Shown in pieces: positions 34,604 to 43,957 of a stretch of DNA of 64,000 bases. Within the stretch, counting starts at the first letter, position 1. Every line of letters starts with the position of its first letter. Where the stretch lies: the NCBI RefSeq assembly GCF_000709345.1, contig NZ_KL448323.1:2734346-2798345 (forward strand), in the 5' to 3' direction. A model generated the notes under the pieces. It was given only the letters and a program-made list of their open reading frames with translations. It was not told the DNA's origin and did no database searches. The translations under genes were made by a program, and so were the position numbers. The stretch comes from Polaromonas glacialis. Its GTDB lineage: Bacteria > Pseudomonadota > Gammaproteobacteria > Burkholderiales > Burkholderiaceae_C.

Positions 34604-36193
34604 ATGGTCACACGCGTTACAGGGTCTTCGGCAGGCAAAAGACCGGCCCGGACCCCGCCGGAAAAAACAGCGCCCCGAAGGCTGGAAAAACCCGCCTCGG
34701 CCCCGCCATGGCGGCCCCACCTGCCCGACGAACGCATGAGCAAGGTGGACACCGCCTGGCTGCGCATGGACAACCCGGGCAACCTGATGCAGATCATCGG
34801 CGTGTGGCAACTGGTCCCTGGCGTGAAGTACGCGGCGGTCTGCGAACGCATTGAAAACACCCTGGTCCGATACGACCGCTTCCGCCAGTGCGCGGTGCAG
34901 GACGCGACCGGCGCCTCCTGGGTGGCCGACCGCCACTTTAACCTGGCGCGCCATGTGGTGCGCGAAAAGCTGCCGGCCTGCGCCCCGGGCGCTGAAGAAC
35001 TGGCCCTGCAGGCGCGCGTGGCCGAACTCGCCAGCCAGCCCCTGGACCGCAGCCGGCCGCTCTGGCAGTTCCACCTGATCGAGCACTACACCAGCCTTGA
35101 CGGCGTGCGCGGCAGCGCGATGATTTTGCGCATCCACCACTGCATTGCCGACGGCATTGCGCTGATCGGCGTCATCATGGCGATGGTCGATGGCGGCGCG
35201 CCGCCGCCCATGCCCGGCGAACCGGGCGCCGCCGCCGCGCCGCAGGATATGCAGGCGTGGATGGTCGGCAGCGTGCTCACGCCGCTGACGCATCTGGCTG
35301 TCCGGGCGCTGGGTGCGCTGGGCGACGGCGCGGCGCGCTCGCTCGGCCAGCTGAACCAGCCAGGCGGCGGGTTGGGGCTGGAGCGCAGCCTCGCGGCGGG
35401 CGTGAAGGGTTCGCTGGACATGGCCAGGCTGCTGCTGCAGGTGGCGGGCGATTCGGCCGCGCTGGCGCTGATGCTAGATGACTCGGCGACCCGGCTCAAG
35501 GGCAAGTCCTGCGGCATCAAGAAGGTCGCCTGGTGCCAGCCGGTTCCGCTGGACGAGGTGAAGGCGGTCGGCAAGGCGCTGGGCTGCTCGCTCAATGATG
35601 TGCTGCTCGGCTGCCTGGCCGGCGCGCTTGGCGAGTATTTGAAGTCGCACGGCGACGACGTGGCCGGCCAGGACATCCGCGCCATGGTGCCGGTCAACCT
35701 GCGGCCGGCCGAGGCAAGCCCCACGCTGGGCAACCACTTCGGACTGGCGCCGCTGCTGCTGCCCATCGGCATCGACAACCCGGTCGAGCGGGCCTACGAG
35801 GTGCGCCGGCGCATGGCCGCGCTCAAGGGCAGCACCCAGCCGCTGCTGGCCTTTGGCCTGCTGGCCGTGGCGGGCCTGCTGCCCAAGTCAGGACAGGACG
35901 CGATGCTCGACATCTTCTCGAAAAAAACCACGGCGGTGATGACCAATGTCCCGGGCCCGCGCGAAAAGCTCCGGTTTTGCGGCGCCACGCTGGAGCAGAC
36001 CATGTTCTGGGTGCCGCAGTCGGGCGATGTCGGGCTGGGCGTGTCGATTTTCAGCTACGGCGGCGGCGTGCAGTTCGGCGTGATCACCGACAGCGCGCTG
36101 TGCCCGGAGCCACAGCGCATCGTTGACGAATTCATGCCGGAGTTCGCCCGGCTGTCGATGGTGACGCTGATGCTGCCGTGGGACAACGCCTGA
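34604..36193 (+). CDS. Wax ester synthase / acyl-CoA:diacylglycerol acyltransferase (WS/DGAT)
   Basis: The ATG at 34604 follows AGGGGA with seven-base spacing and gives 529 residues; a later ATG at 34736 starts at MSKVDTAWLRMD, nearer the family start, so the first 44 basic, Pro-rich residues are an extension of unknown role. The active-site motif HHCIADGI (HHxxxDG, about residue 178 of this start) is present, as are PLDRSRPLWQFHLIEHY and NDVLLGCLAGALGEYL. WS/DGAT enzymes esterify fatty alcohols or diacylglycerol with acyl-CoA to make wax esters or triacylglycerol. The fatty acyl reductase about 17 kb upstream could supply fatty alcohol. Confidence 0.9.
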   Translation: MVTRVTGSSAGKRPARTPPEKTAPRRLEKPASAPPWRPHLPDERMSKVDTAWLRMDNPGNLMQIIGVWQLVPGVKYAAVCERIENTLVRYDRFRQCAVQDATGASWVADRHFNLARHVVREKLPACAPGAEELALQARVAELASQPLDRSRPLWQFHLIEHYTSLDGVRGSAMILRIHHCIADGIALIGVIMAMVDGGAPPPMPGEPGAAAAPQDMQAWMVGSVLTPLTHLAVRALGALGDGAARSLGQLNQPGGGLGLERSLAAGVKGSLDMARLLLQVAGDSAALALMLDDSATRLKGKSCGIKKVAWCQPVPLDEVKAVGKALGCSLNDVLLGCLAGALGEYLKSHGDDVAGQDIRAMVPVNLRPAEASPTLGNHFGLAPLLLPIGIDNPVERAYEVRRRMAALKGSTQPLLAFGLLAVAGLLPKSGQDAMLDIFSKKTTAVMTNVPGPREKLRFCGATLEQTMFWVPQSGDVGLGVSIFSYGGGVQFGVITDSALCPEPQRIVDEFMPEFARLSMVTLMLPWDNA

Positions 36194-36206
36194 GCGCCTG
36201 AAATAG

Positions 36207-36265
36207 GCATCAAATCAGCCACTTTCGCTTTACCCACGGGCGCAAGCAGCTATCTATTCAATAGC
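36207..36265 (-). repeat. Dispersed ~48-bp intergenic repeat, copy B
   Basis: On the minus strand it reads GCTATTGAATAGATAGCTGC, then TTGCGCCCGTGGGTAAAGCG and later TGGCTGATTTGATGCC. It shares the ATAGCTGCTTGCGC core with copies C, D and E. It occupies the gap between two convergent genes. Confidence 0.65.
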
Positions 36266-36266
36266 A

Positions 36267-37034
36267 TCAAACCTTGAAGCGCCGGGAGGCGATCTCCAGC
36301 AGGCCGTCGAAGATCAGGTTGTCCACCAGCTCGAAGCTGACCGTCATGCTCGGCGCCATTTTCCAGCCGGCGCCGCCGGTCATGATGCATTCGGGCGCCT
36401 CGCCGCAGTGGCGCGTGAGGTTGTCCACCATGCGCTGCACCGCGCCGGCAATGGCAAACGTGCCGCCGCTGGTCAGCGCGTCGCTGGTGTTGGTGGGGAA
36501 ATCGCGCACCTCGCCGGTCGGCACGTGCAGCCCGGCCGTGCCCGATTCGAGCGCGCGCAGCATGATGCCGTGGCCCGGCAGGATGATGCCGCCCAGGAAC
36601 CGGCCCGATGCGTCGATGGCCTCGACCGTGACGGCCGTGCCCACCATCACCACCAGGCAGGGCTTGCGGATGCCGCGCGCCAGCAGCCGGTGGTGCGCGC
36701 CGATCATGGCCACCCAGCGGTCGGAACCGAGCCGCGCCGGATGGTCGTAGCCGTTGCTCAGGCCGGCCTCCTGCGGGCTGGAGTGGACCCAGCGGGGCAC
36801 CACGTCCCAGATTTCCATCTGCTCGGCCAGGCGCCGCTTGATGGCGTCGCCGGCCACCACGCAGCCCAGGATGGCCGAAGGCTCGGCCAGCCCCTGCCAG
36901 TCCGCCTCGGCGAGCCGGTCGATGTTTTCCAGGAACACTGCGCCATGGGCCAGCAGCTTGGCGCCCACCACCGGGGCGTCGTACTGGGCCCATTTCAGGC
37001 GGGTGTTGCCCACATCTAGCGCTAGGAAAGTCAT
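36267..37034 (-). CDS. coaX: Type III pantothenate kinase
   Basis: A 255-residue enzyme with [17 protein letters not shown] at the N-terminus (ASKHA phosphate-binding loop), [19 protein letters not shown] (the conserved R-L/G-x-DRW segment), [17 protein letters not shown] and [20 protein letters not shown]. This is CoaX, which phosphorylates pantothenate as the first step of CoA synthesis, requires a monovalent cation and is not feedback-inhibited. Burkholderiales often use it in place of CoaA. Length fits the family. Confidence 0.95.
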   Translation of the reverse strand: MTFLALDVGNTRLKWAQYDAPVVGAKLLAHGAVFLENIDRLAEADWQGLAEPSAILGCVVAGDAIKRRLAEQMEIWDVVPRWVHSSPQEAGLSNGYDHPARLGSDRWVAMIGAHHRLLARGIRKPCLVVMVGTAVTVEAIDASGRFLGGIILPGHGIMLRALESGTAGLHVPTGEVRDFPTNTSDALTSGGTFAIAGAVQRMVDNLTRHCGEAPECIMTGGAGWKMAPSMTVSFELVDNLIFDGLLEIASRRFKV

Positions 37035-37120
37035 GGGGCTGGATTATGAACAGGTTTGCGGCATGCCCGGCGCCCAAAGCATGAAGGTTTTCCCGCAATA
37101 GGGCGCCCTGCCGCGCCGCA

Positions 37121-37744
37121 TCAGATCAGGCCGAACAAGCAGGCGCGCCGCACTGCCGCCAGCTTGTTGTCCACCTTGAGCTTGCCCATGGCGTTGGCCA
37201 GATGGAAGTTGACGGTGCGCTCGCTGCACGCCAGCATCTCGCCGGACTTGCGCGCGGTCATTCCCTGAAACGCCAGCTCCAGGCATTCGAGTTCGCGCGG
37301 GCTCAGCGGATTGCGCGCTTCGGCCAGCGCCCGCTTGAGCAGCGGCCAGATGTTCAGCGCCGACCAGGCCAGCTGCGACGGCTCGGTGCGGTCAGGCCAC
37401 TGGCGCGCGCTGAACAGGTAGCATTCGAACGAGCGGCCCATGGTCAGCGGAAAGGCGATGCGCACGACGCTTTGAAAGCCGTGCGCCAGCCACAGCCTGC
37501 GCCAGCGGCCCAAGTCCCCGAAAGCCGACCGGGAAATATCCTGCCAGGCCACCAGCGGCGCATCGGAGTCGCGCCAGGGCGCGCCGAAGTCCTGGCTGGC
37601 CGCCAGCGACTGCGCCGCTTCGAGCAGGCGCGGCGGATGCAGGGCCAGCACCAGCCGGTTTTCATGTCCGGCGAATGGGTCGGGGCCCAGCACCACCAGC
37701 GCCTCGACCGAGAATTCGCGCAGGGACGACAGCCAGTCGCTCAT
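37121..37744 (-). CDS. LuxR-type transcriptional regulator next to the quorum-sensing locus
   Basis: Starting at ATG 37744 the protein has 207 residues (an ATG at 37789 is an alternative). The C-terminal ~65 residues contain the LuxR/GerE helix-turn-helix: NPLSPRELECLELAFQGMTA, then SERTVNFHLANAMGKLKVDN. The N-terminal ~135 residues resemble an autoinducer-binding-like domain (FGAPWRDSDAPLVAWQDISR; FPLTMGRSFECYLFSARQW). No acyl-HSL synthase is seen, so it is a LuxR solo. It is divergent from the sensor kinase gene and could be the DNA-binding output of that locus, but this is inference because the response regulator lacks an obvious HTH. Confidence 0.85.
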   Translation of the reverse strand: MSDWLSSLREFSVEALVVLGPDPFAGHENRLVLALHPPRLLEAAQSLAASQDFGAPWRDSDAPLVAWQDISRSAFGDLGRWRRLWLAHGFQSVVRIAFPLTMGRSFECYLFSARQWPDRTEPSQLAWSALNIWPLLKRALAEARNPLSPRELECLELAFQGMTARKSGEMLACSERTVNFHLANAMGKLKVDNKLAAVRRACLFGLI

Positions 37745-37874
37745 GATGCCGTCCAGGCAGATGCTGTCAAAGTTAGCAGGTAGTTGCATCAAGGATGAAG
37801 GGGAAGAACAGGGACAATGGTCTAAAGGGCAAGACAAGTTATGGCTCGATACGCAGGCTCCAGCGCAACGTCAG
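37745..37874. promoter_or_regulatory. Divergent promoter region of LuxR-type and sensor kinase genes
   Basis: About 130 bases between ATG 37744 (minus) and ATG 37875 (plus). It should carry promoters for both genes. The longer LuxR start at 37789 would shorten it. No clear inverted operator was found. Confidence 0.35.
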
Positions 37875-39152
37875 ATGGAAAAAATTCGCCGCACCTCATC
37901 GTTTTTACAGCACGCGCCAGGCCGCTGGACACTCGCGCCCCTGGAGCCGATTTTGCATGCGTCGCCGTGGCGCATGCGGCTGCTGGGCCTGGCAACGATG
38001 CTGGGCCAGCCGCTGTTCGGCTGGATCTGGTCCAGCTGGCTGGTGCAGCCCTACGAAAACTTTTGGCTGCGCGGCCTGATGAGCCTGCTGGGCGCCACGC
38101 TGCTGCTGCCCGGGCTGAGCCGGGATTTTTCCAGCCCTGCGACGCGGCTGCTGGTCACCCTGGTCATGTGGATCGAAATCCCCCTTTTTTTCAGCTGGAT
38201 GTACTTTTGCAACGCCGGCAGCGCGGCCTGGCTGGCCACCGTCTGCACCATGATTGTGTGCTACTACCACCTGAGCGACTGGCGCATCGCCACGGCCGGC
38301 ATTGCCAGCGGCGCCCTGCTGTCGTGGACGCTGTTTGCCGGGCTGATGCCCAACGGATTCCAGGCCAATCCGGTCGATGCGGTGCTCATCGCCTACAGCT
38401 GGACCTGCGCGCTGCTGCTCGGCCTGTCGTCGGCCAACCTGCGGCGCGACCAGCTGGCCCACACGCTGGCCACCATGGGCATCATGGCGCACGAGCTGCG
38501 CACGCCGCTGTCCACGGCATCGCTGATCGGGGACGCGCTGCAAATGGAAATCGGGCGCGAGCAGGCGCATCCGCGCGCCGCCAAGCTCGAACAGCTGGGC
38601 CAGCGCCTGCAGGCGCTGGTGCGCTCGATGAACCACCAGATCGACACCCAGATTGCCAACGCCAAGCTGCTGCAGCTGCCGCGCTACAGCGAAGCAGTGG
38701 GCGCGGCCAGCCTGGTCAGCGACACCGTGGCAGCCTATCCTTACGGCTCAAGCCGCCAGCGGGAGTGCGTCAGTGTGGTGATTCACCATGACTTCACTTT
38801 TTGCGGCTCCCCGGCCCAGTTTTCGCAGGTGCTGATGAACCTGATGAAAAACGCCCTGCACTCCCTGGCCGCCGCCGATTCGTCGTACGCGGCAGGTGCG
38901 CTGCGCATCACGGTCGACTGCGGGCCAGAGGGCGGCCGCATTGCCGTGGCGGATGACGGCGTCGGCGTCGATCCGGCCTTGCTGCCGCATATTTTCAAGC
39001 CCTTTTTCTCCAGCAACCGCAGCACCGGGCATGGCCTGGGCCTGGCCTTTTGCCAGCAGGTCGTGCGCAGCGCAGGGGGCAGCATCCAGGTGAAATCAAG
39101 CCGTGCCGCAGGCGCTGTCTTCACGCTGGTCCTGCCGCTTGCGCCGCCTTGA
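37875..39152 (+). CDS. lqsS: LqsS/CqsS-like membrane sensor histidine kinase
   Basis: From ATG 37875, 425 residues. The N-terminal ~190 residues contain about six closely spaced hydrophobic segments with little periplasmic sequence (MRLLGLATMLGQPLFGWIWS; LMSLLGATLLLPGLSRDF; FSWMYFCNAGSAAWLATVCT), the compact sensor type seen in CqsS/LqsS. A histidine kinase core follows: MAHELRTPLSTASLIGDAL (H box), VLMNLMKNALHSLA (N box), VADDGVGVDP and GHGLGLAFCQQVVRSAGG. In Vibrio and Legionella these kinases detect alpha-hydroxyketones. The response regulator gene follows after 47 bases and an LqsA-like synthase is convergent, so the trio forms a plausible signalling system. Confidence 0.8.
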   Translation: MEKIRRTSSFLQHAPGRWTLAPLEPILHASPWRMRLLGLATMLGQPLFGWIWSSWLVQPYENFWLRGLMSLLGATLLLPGLSRDFSSPATRLLVTLVMWIEIPLFFSWMYFCNAGSAAWLATVCTMIVCYYHLSDWRIATAGIASGALLSWTLFAGLMPNGFQANPVDAVLIAYSWTCALLLGLSSANLRRDQLAHTLATMGIMAHELRTPLSTASLIGDALQMEIGREQAHPRAAKLEQLGQRLQALVRSMNHQIDTQIANAKLLQLPRYSEAVGAASLVSDTVAAYPYGSSRQRECVSVVIHHDFTFCGSPAQFSQVLMNLMKNALHSLAAADSSYAAGALRITVDCGPEGGRIAVADDGVGVDPALLPHIFKPFFSSNRSTGHGLGLAFCQQVVRSAGGSIQVKSSRAAGAVFTLVLPLAPP

Positions 39153-39199
39153 GCGCTGCCGGCACCTGCATTTCAATTTTTCTGATAAAGCATCCCGCC

Positions 39200-40189
39200 A
39201 TGTCTTTTCCCCTTTATCGCCGGCCCGGACGCGTGATTTTTCTCGACGATGACCCCGATTACCTGGAAATGCTGGGCGAGGTCATGCCGCCCGACTGGCC
39301 TGTGCAGCTGTTCCTGCGGCCCATCGCCTGCATCGACCTGCTCAAGCAAGACACCGCGCAGCGCGAAAAAGACGCCTGGGCCCAGCAGGAAATCATCCAC
39401 CGCTGGCGCGAAGGCGCCCTGCTGATCCCGCAGATCCTGCGCTACTGGCAGGGCGACGGGGCCGCGCGCTTCGCCTTGGCGCAGGTGGCCGTGGTGGACT
39501 ACGCCATGCCGGCCATGAGCGGGCTGCGGGTGCTGGGCGAGCTGCGGGACTGGCCGGGCTCGCGCATCTTGCTCACTGGCCGGGCCGACGAGCAGCTGGC
39601 GGTTTCGGCGTTCAACCGGGGGCTGATCAACCAGTTCATCCCCAAGCAGTCGCCGGACCTGCGCGCCTGCCTGACGCGCGCCATCGAGGACCTGCGCCAT
39701 CAGCCCGACCAGCGCCACCAGCAGATCTGGTGCGCCACGCTGTCGCCCGACCAGCTTGCGCTGCTGGCCGACCCGGTAATTGTCCAGACGCTGCAGGACC
39801 TCACGCAGCAGCACGGCTGGACCGAGCATGTCGTCATCGGCGCGCCGTTTGGCATGCTGGCGCTCAACGCCCGGGGCCAGGCCAGCTGGCTGCAGCTGGA
39901 GCCTGCCGGCAACCTGGGCGAACTGGCCGAGATGGCCCTGTCCCAGGGCTGGGACGCGCGCATCGTCCAGGACATTCGCAGCGGCAGCAGGCTCATTGAC
40001 CTGGAACTGCAGCTGGCGCTGGGCGCCGACCATCAGCCCGGGCCTTGCGAAGCGTTCGCGGTGACGGGCGAAGCGGGCCGGGTGCATGCGGCCATCTTTG
40101 CCATCGGCAAGGACTTCAGCCCGGGCTTGAGCACCAGCTACGCGCGCTTCCTGGCCAACCATGGCGAAAGGCGATTGCCGCAAGATTAG
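39200..40189 (+). CDS. lqsR: LqsR-like response regulator with inserted receiver domain
   Basis: From ATG 39200, 329 residues. It begins RVIFLDDDPDYLEMLGEVMP, the acidic pocket of a receiver; the phosphoacceptor is probably the D of VAVVDYAMPAMSGLRVLGEL near residue 100. About 45 residues between beta-1 and the acceptor are inserted, so the receiver is larger than usual, as in LqsR. ILLTGRAD supplies the Thr switch and NQFIPKQSPD the Lys. The C-terminal ~150 residues have no helix-turn-helix or enzyme motif that I recognise. The gene ends four bases from the convergent synthase. How it passes the signal is unknown. Confidence 0.78.
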   Translation: MSFPLYRRPGRVIFLDDDPDYLEMLGEVMPPDWPVQLFLRPIACIDLLKQDTAQREKDAWAQQEIIHRWREGALLIPQILRYWQGDGAARFALAQVAVVDYAMPAMSGLRVLGELRDWPGSRILLTGRADEQLAVSAFNRGLINQFIPKQSPDLRACLTRAIEDLRHQPDQRHQQIWCATLSPDQLALLADPVIVQTLQDLTQQHGWTEHVVIGAPFGMLALNARGQASWLQLEPAGNLGELAEMALSQGWDARIVQDIRSGSRLIDLELQLALGADHQPGPCEAFAVTGEAGRVHAAIFAIGKDFSPGLSTSYARFLANHGERRLPQD

Positions 40190-40193
40190 GCCA

Positions 40194-41441
40194 TCACACC
40201 TGTTCGGTGCGGGCGCGCCGGGCAATCGGCCAGTCCCAGGGCTTGAGCACAGGCAGCAGCGTGCGCGCCGTCTGCTCGATGCGGTCCATCTCGGCGCCGG
40301 TCAGGCCGGCGTTGAGGGTCAGCCGCACCATGGCGCGGTTGCGGCTGGTGGCCGGGGCGCAGAAAATCGCGCCAAAGATCTGGTGCGCCTCCAGCTGGTC
40401 GCGCAGCACCATGGTGGCCGGCTCGGTGGCCGCTTCCAGCGCAATGATCTGCTGGCTGCCCTGGTGGATCGGGTAGCCCATGCCGGACAGGCTGGCGCGC
40501 AGCCGGCGCGTGTTGGCATGCAGCCGCTCCCGCTCGGCATCGCTGCCGCGAACCACCTCCAGCGTGGCCGCCAGCCCGGCAATCTCGTGCGGCAGCAGGC
40601 ACGAGCTGAAGATATTCGGGTAGCTGTTGTGCAGCACGTAGTAGCGCATGGCGGCCGGAATGGTGAAAAAGCCGGCGCGGCCGGCAAATGCCTTGGCCAG
40701 GCTGGCGGTGATGAAATGCACGCGGTCCGTCAGGCCGAGCTCGGCGCACAGCCCCGCGCCTTGGGGGCCGTGGGTTCCCAGCGAATGCGATTCATCGACC
40801 AGGATCGTGCAGCCGTGCTGCTCGACCACCTCGACCATCCGGACCAGCGGGCACAGCGCGCCGGTAGTGCTGTACACCGAGTCCACCACCACCACGCCCG
40901 GCCCGTGGCGCTCGATCATGCGCGACAGGTGCTCCGGGTCGTTATGGCGAAACGCATGGGCCGGTGCGCGGGCGGCGCGCGCGCCTTCCCAAAGCGAGGT
41001 ATGCGCCAGGCTGTCGAGGTAGACCGGCGTCTGCTCGTCGGCAATCGCCTGCAGCAACCCGACATTGGCCGAATAGCCCGACTGGCAGATAAAGCCGTCT
41101 TCCTTGCCGACCCAGGCCGCCAGAGAAGCTTCGAGCGTTCTGCACGGATGGGCATCGAGCAGGAAGACGCCCGACTGGATCACGCTTTCGTTGCTGTGCT
41201 GCAGGCTGGCAATCTGCGCCCGGACGATGTCCGGATGACCGGCGATGCCCAGGTAATCATTGCCATCGAGCCGGATCGAGTCCGACCCGGGGTTGCGGCC
41301 ATGCAGGATGGGTTTTCCACCCCACTGGCTTTGCCAGTGGGCCATGAATTTTTGCTCAAAGCGCTCTCGCAGGCGCGGCAACAGGGGTGGATTGCGGGAG
41401 GCTGCGGGACGGTGGAGGGTGGCGTGATCGAGTACTTGCAT
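40194..41441 (-). CDS. lqsA: LqsA/CqsA-like alpha-hydroxyketone autoinducer synthase
   Basis: A 415-residue PLP enzyme of the alpha-oxoamine synthase family (fold type I, like BioF/KBL). Segments include RLDGNDYLGIAGHPDIVRAQ, ESVIQSGVFLLDAHPCRTLE, VVDSVYSTTGALCPLV and TILVDESHSLGTHGPQGAGL (Asp and His for PLP), and ITASLAKAFAGRAGFFTIP, where the K of SLAKAF should bind PLP. Vibrio CqsA and Legionella LqsA (about 390-400 residues) condense acyl-CoA with an amino acid precursor to make alpha-hydroxyketone signals, and the GxD/SLAKAFA type sequence is closer to these than to BioF. The sensor kinase and response regulator nearby support signalling rather than biotin synthesis. A ribosome site AAGGA precedes the ATG. 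Confidence 0.8.
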   Translation of the reverse strand: MQVLDHATLHRPAASRNPPLLPRLRERFEQKFMAHWQSQWGGKPILHGRNPGSDSIRLDGNDYLGIAGHPDIVRAQIASLQHSNESVIQSGVFLLDAHPCRTLEASLAAWVGKEDGFICQSGYSANVGLLQAIADEQTPVYLDSLAHTSLWEGARAARAPAHAFRHNDPEHLSRMIERHGPGVVVVDSVYSTTGALCPLVRMVEVVEQHGCTILVDESHSLGTHGPQGAGLCAELGLTDRVHFITASLAKAFAGRAGFFTIPAAMRYYVLHNSYPNIFSSCLLPHEIAGLAATLEVVRGSDAERERLHANTRRLRASLSGMGYPIHQGSQQIIALEAATEPATMVLRDQLEAHQIFGAIFCAPATSRNRAMVRLTLNAGLTGAEMDRIEQTARTLLPVLKPWDWPIARRARTEQV

Positions 41442-41590
41442 GAGTCTGTTCCTTCGTTGAAAACAGACTTATTGAAAACTTTCTCACAAATAATCACGCC
41501 GTGACCCCTGCTATATCTGACAGGCTGGCGCGTCTGCTTCTCCTGAAAAAGTGCTTGTGGTGCAGCGCCGCAAAAACCCCGCTCCAGCCC

Positions 41591-42022
41591 TTACTTCTGC
41601 ATCCAGGGCAGGCCCCGCATGCGCCAGCCGCCCCGGTTGCCGCGCTGGGCTTGACCGTCGGCGTCGCCTTCAAAGCCTTCAAGGATGTTGTAGGCCTCCA
41701 GCCCCATTTCGGCGGCACGGCGGGCAGCGGCCACCGAGCGAACGCCGCTTCGGCACAGCAGCACGACCTTGGTGCCTGCGGGAACAGCCGCCTTCAGGGC
41801 CTCGTCAAAGCCGGCATTCAGGTCCATGCCAGGCCACTGTTTCCAGGCCACGGCCACGGCGCCCGGGACAAAGCCAACCCATTCGCGTTCGGCGTCGGTC
41901 CGCACATCGACCAGCACGGCCTTGCCCGCCTGCAGCCATTGCCAGGCCAGCGCTGGCGCGATGTCGCCGGCATAGCCGGTGGCCGCCTGCACGCCGGCGT
42001 CTGTTGTCGAATCGGGTTTCAT
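41591..42022 (-). CDS. Rhodanese-like sulfurtransferase
   Basis: Starting at ATG 42022 behind CAGGAA, 143 residues form a single rhodanese domain: VLVDVRTDAEREWVGFVPGA, and the active-site loop VVLLCRSGVRSVAAARRAAE with the catalytic cysteine. The C-terminus carries NILEGFEGDADGQAQRGNRG. Such domains move sulfur to thiol acceptors or cyanide. No thiosulfate or sulfur genes are adjacent, and it is divergent from PPK2. Its role is unspecified. Confidence 0.88.
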   Translation of the reverse strand: MKPDSTTDAGVQAATGYAGDIAPALAWQWLQAGKAVLVDVRTDAEREWVGFVPGAVAVAWKQWPGMDLNAGFDEALKAAVPAGTKVVLLCRSGVRSVAAARRAAEMGLEAYNILEGFEGDADGQAQRGNRGGWRMRGLPWMQK

Positions 42023-42170
42023 AAAAATTCCTGTCAGGGTAGGGCCAGGGCCTGCCCATTCCCGCCACGCGGACGGCGCGGCCTCTGGCATGAAAATAAG
42101 TGTATTCGTTCAGGCTGCACAGGCACTGGCGCGCAGAATCATCTCCACCCTTCTATTTTCTGGAACCCCG

Positions 42171-43094
<924 letters not shown>

Positions 43095-43145
43095 AGAAAA
43101 AATGGTGCTCAGGCAGGGCCGGGCGCCTCAGGCCAGCGTGTTTTG

Positions 43146-43205
43146 AAGCGTTTTAGGTTCTTTGCGCAATACCGGCGTGCATCAGCAGCTATTTATTCAA
43201 TAGCA
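43146..43205 (-). repeat. Dispersed ~48-bp intergenic repeat, copy C
   Basis: On the minus strand: GCTATTGAATAAATAGCTGC, then GCCGGTATTGCGCAAAGAACC. It matches copies A and E in spacing (AATAGCTG, then TTGCGCAA 24 bases later). It lies between the convergent PPK2 and livF genes. Confidence 0.65.
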
Positions 43206-43219
43206 AGCCCCGCCGCCAA

Positions 43220-43942
43220 TCAATGCCCGCCACCCAAGTAGGCCGCCCGTACCGCCGGGTCGTCGCGCAGCTTGTCGGCCTCGCCATGTACCGAGATGCG
43301 GCCGTTTTCCAGCACATAGCCGTAGTCGGCCACCTTCAGCGCCGCAGCGGCAAACTGCTCGACCAGCAGCATGGTGACGCCGCGCGACTTCAGGTCGGCA
43401 ATGATGCGGAACACCTCCTCGACCAGGATGGGCGCCAGCCCCATCGACGGCTCGTCGAGCAGCACGATCTCGGGGTTCAGCATCACGGCGCGCGCCATCG
43501 CCAGCATCTGCTGCTCTCCGCCCGACAGCGTGCCGGCCAGTTGCATGCGCCGCTCCTTCAGGCGGGGAAACAGCTCCATCGCGCGTTCCAGGTCGCCCGC
43601 CACATCGCCCTTGGGGCGGCTGCCGGTCAGGCGCGGGAAGGCGCCCAGGATCAGGTTGTCGGTTACCGTCATGGTGGCGAAGACGCGCCGGCCTTCGGGT
43701 GAATGCGCCAGGCCCTGCTTGGCGATGGTGTAGGACTCCAGGCCATCGATGCGCTTGCCGTGCAGGTTGATCTCGCCGGCAGTCGGTTGGATCATTCCCG
43801 AGATGGCGCGCATGGTGGTGGTCTTGCCCGCGCCGTTGGAGCCGATCAGCGTGACCACCTTGCCCTTGGGCACTTCCATCGAAATGCCGTGCAGCACCTG
43901 CACCTTGCCGTAGCCCGCTTCCAGGTTCTTGATACTCAACAT
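43220..43942 (-). CDS. livF: Branched-chain amino-acid ABC transporter ATPase LivF
   Basis: A 240-residue ABC ATPase: Walker A GSNGAGKTTTMRAISGMI, signature AGTLSGGEQQMLAMARAVML, Walker B EIVLLDEPSMGLAPILVEEV and MLLVEQFAAAALKVADYGYV. The SPEGRRVFATMTVTDNLILG segment is typical of LivF. It powers the Liv importer together with the LivG domain of the neighbouring fusion. It follows the livM-livG fusion by 15 bases in the same direction. Confidence 0.94.
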   Translation of the reverse strand: MLSIKNLEAGYGKVQVLHGISMEVPKGKVVTLIGSNGAGKTTTMRAISGMIQPTAGEINLHGKRIDGLESYTIAKQGLAHSPEGRRVFATMTVTDNLILGAFPRLTGSRPKGDVAGDLERAMELFPRLKERRMQLAGTLSGGEQQMLAMARAVMLNPEIVLLDEPSMGLAPILVEEVFRIIADLKSRGVTMLLVEQFAAAALKVADYGYVLENGRISVHGEADKLRDDPAVRAAYLGGGH

Positions 43943-43957
43943 GCTTGTCTCCTTCGC

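Noticed and set aside
37743..37874. An upstream start at 37743 for the sensor kinase
   Set aside because: The extra 44 residues show no hydrophobic or conserved sequence and overlap the divergent LuxR gene start.
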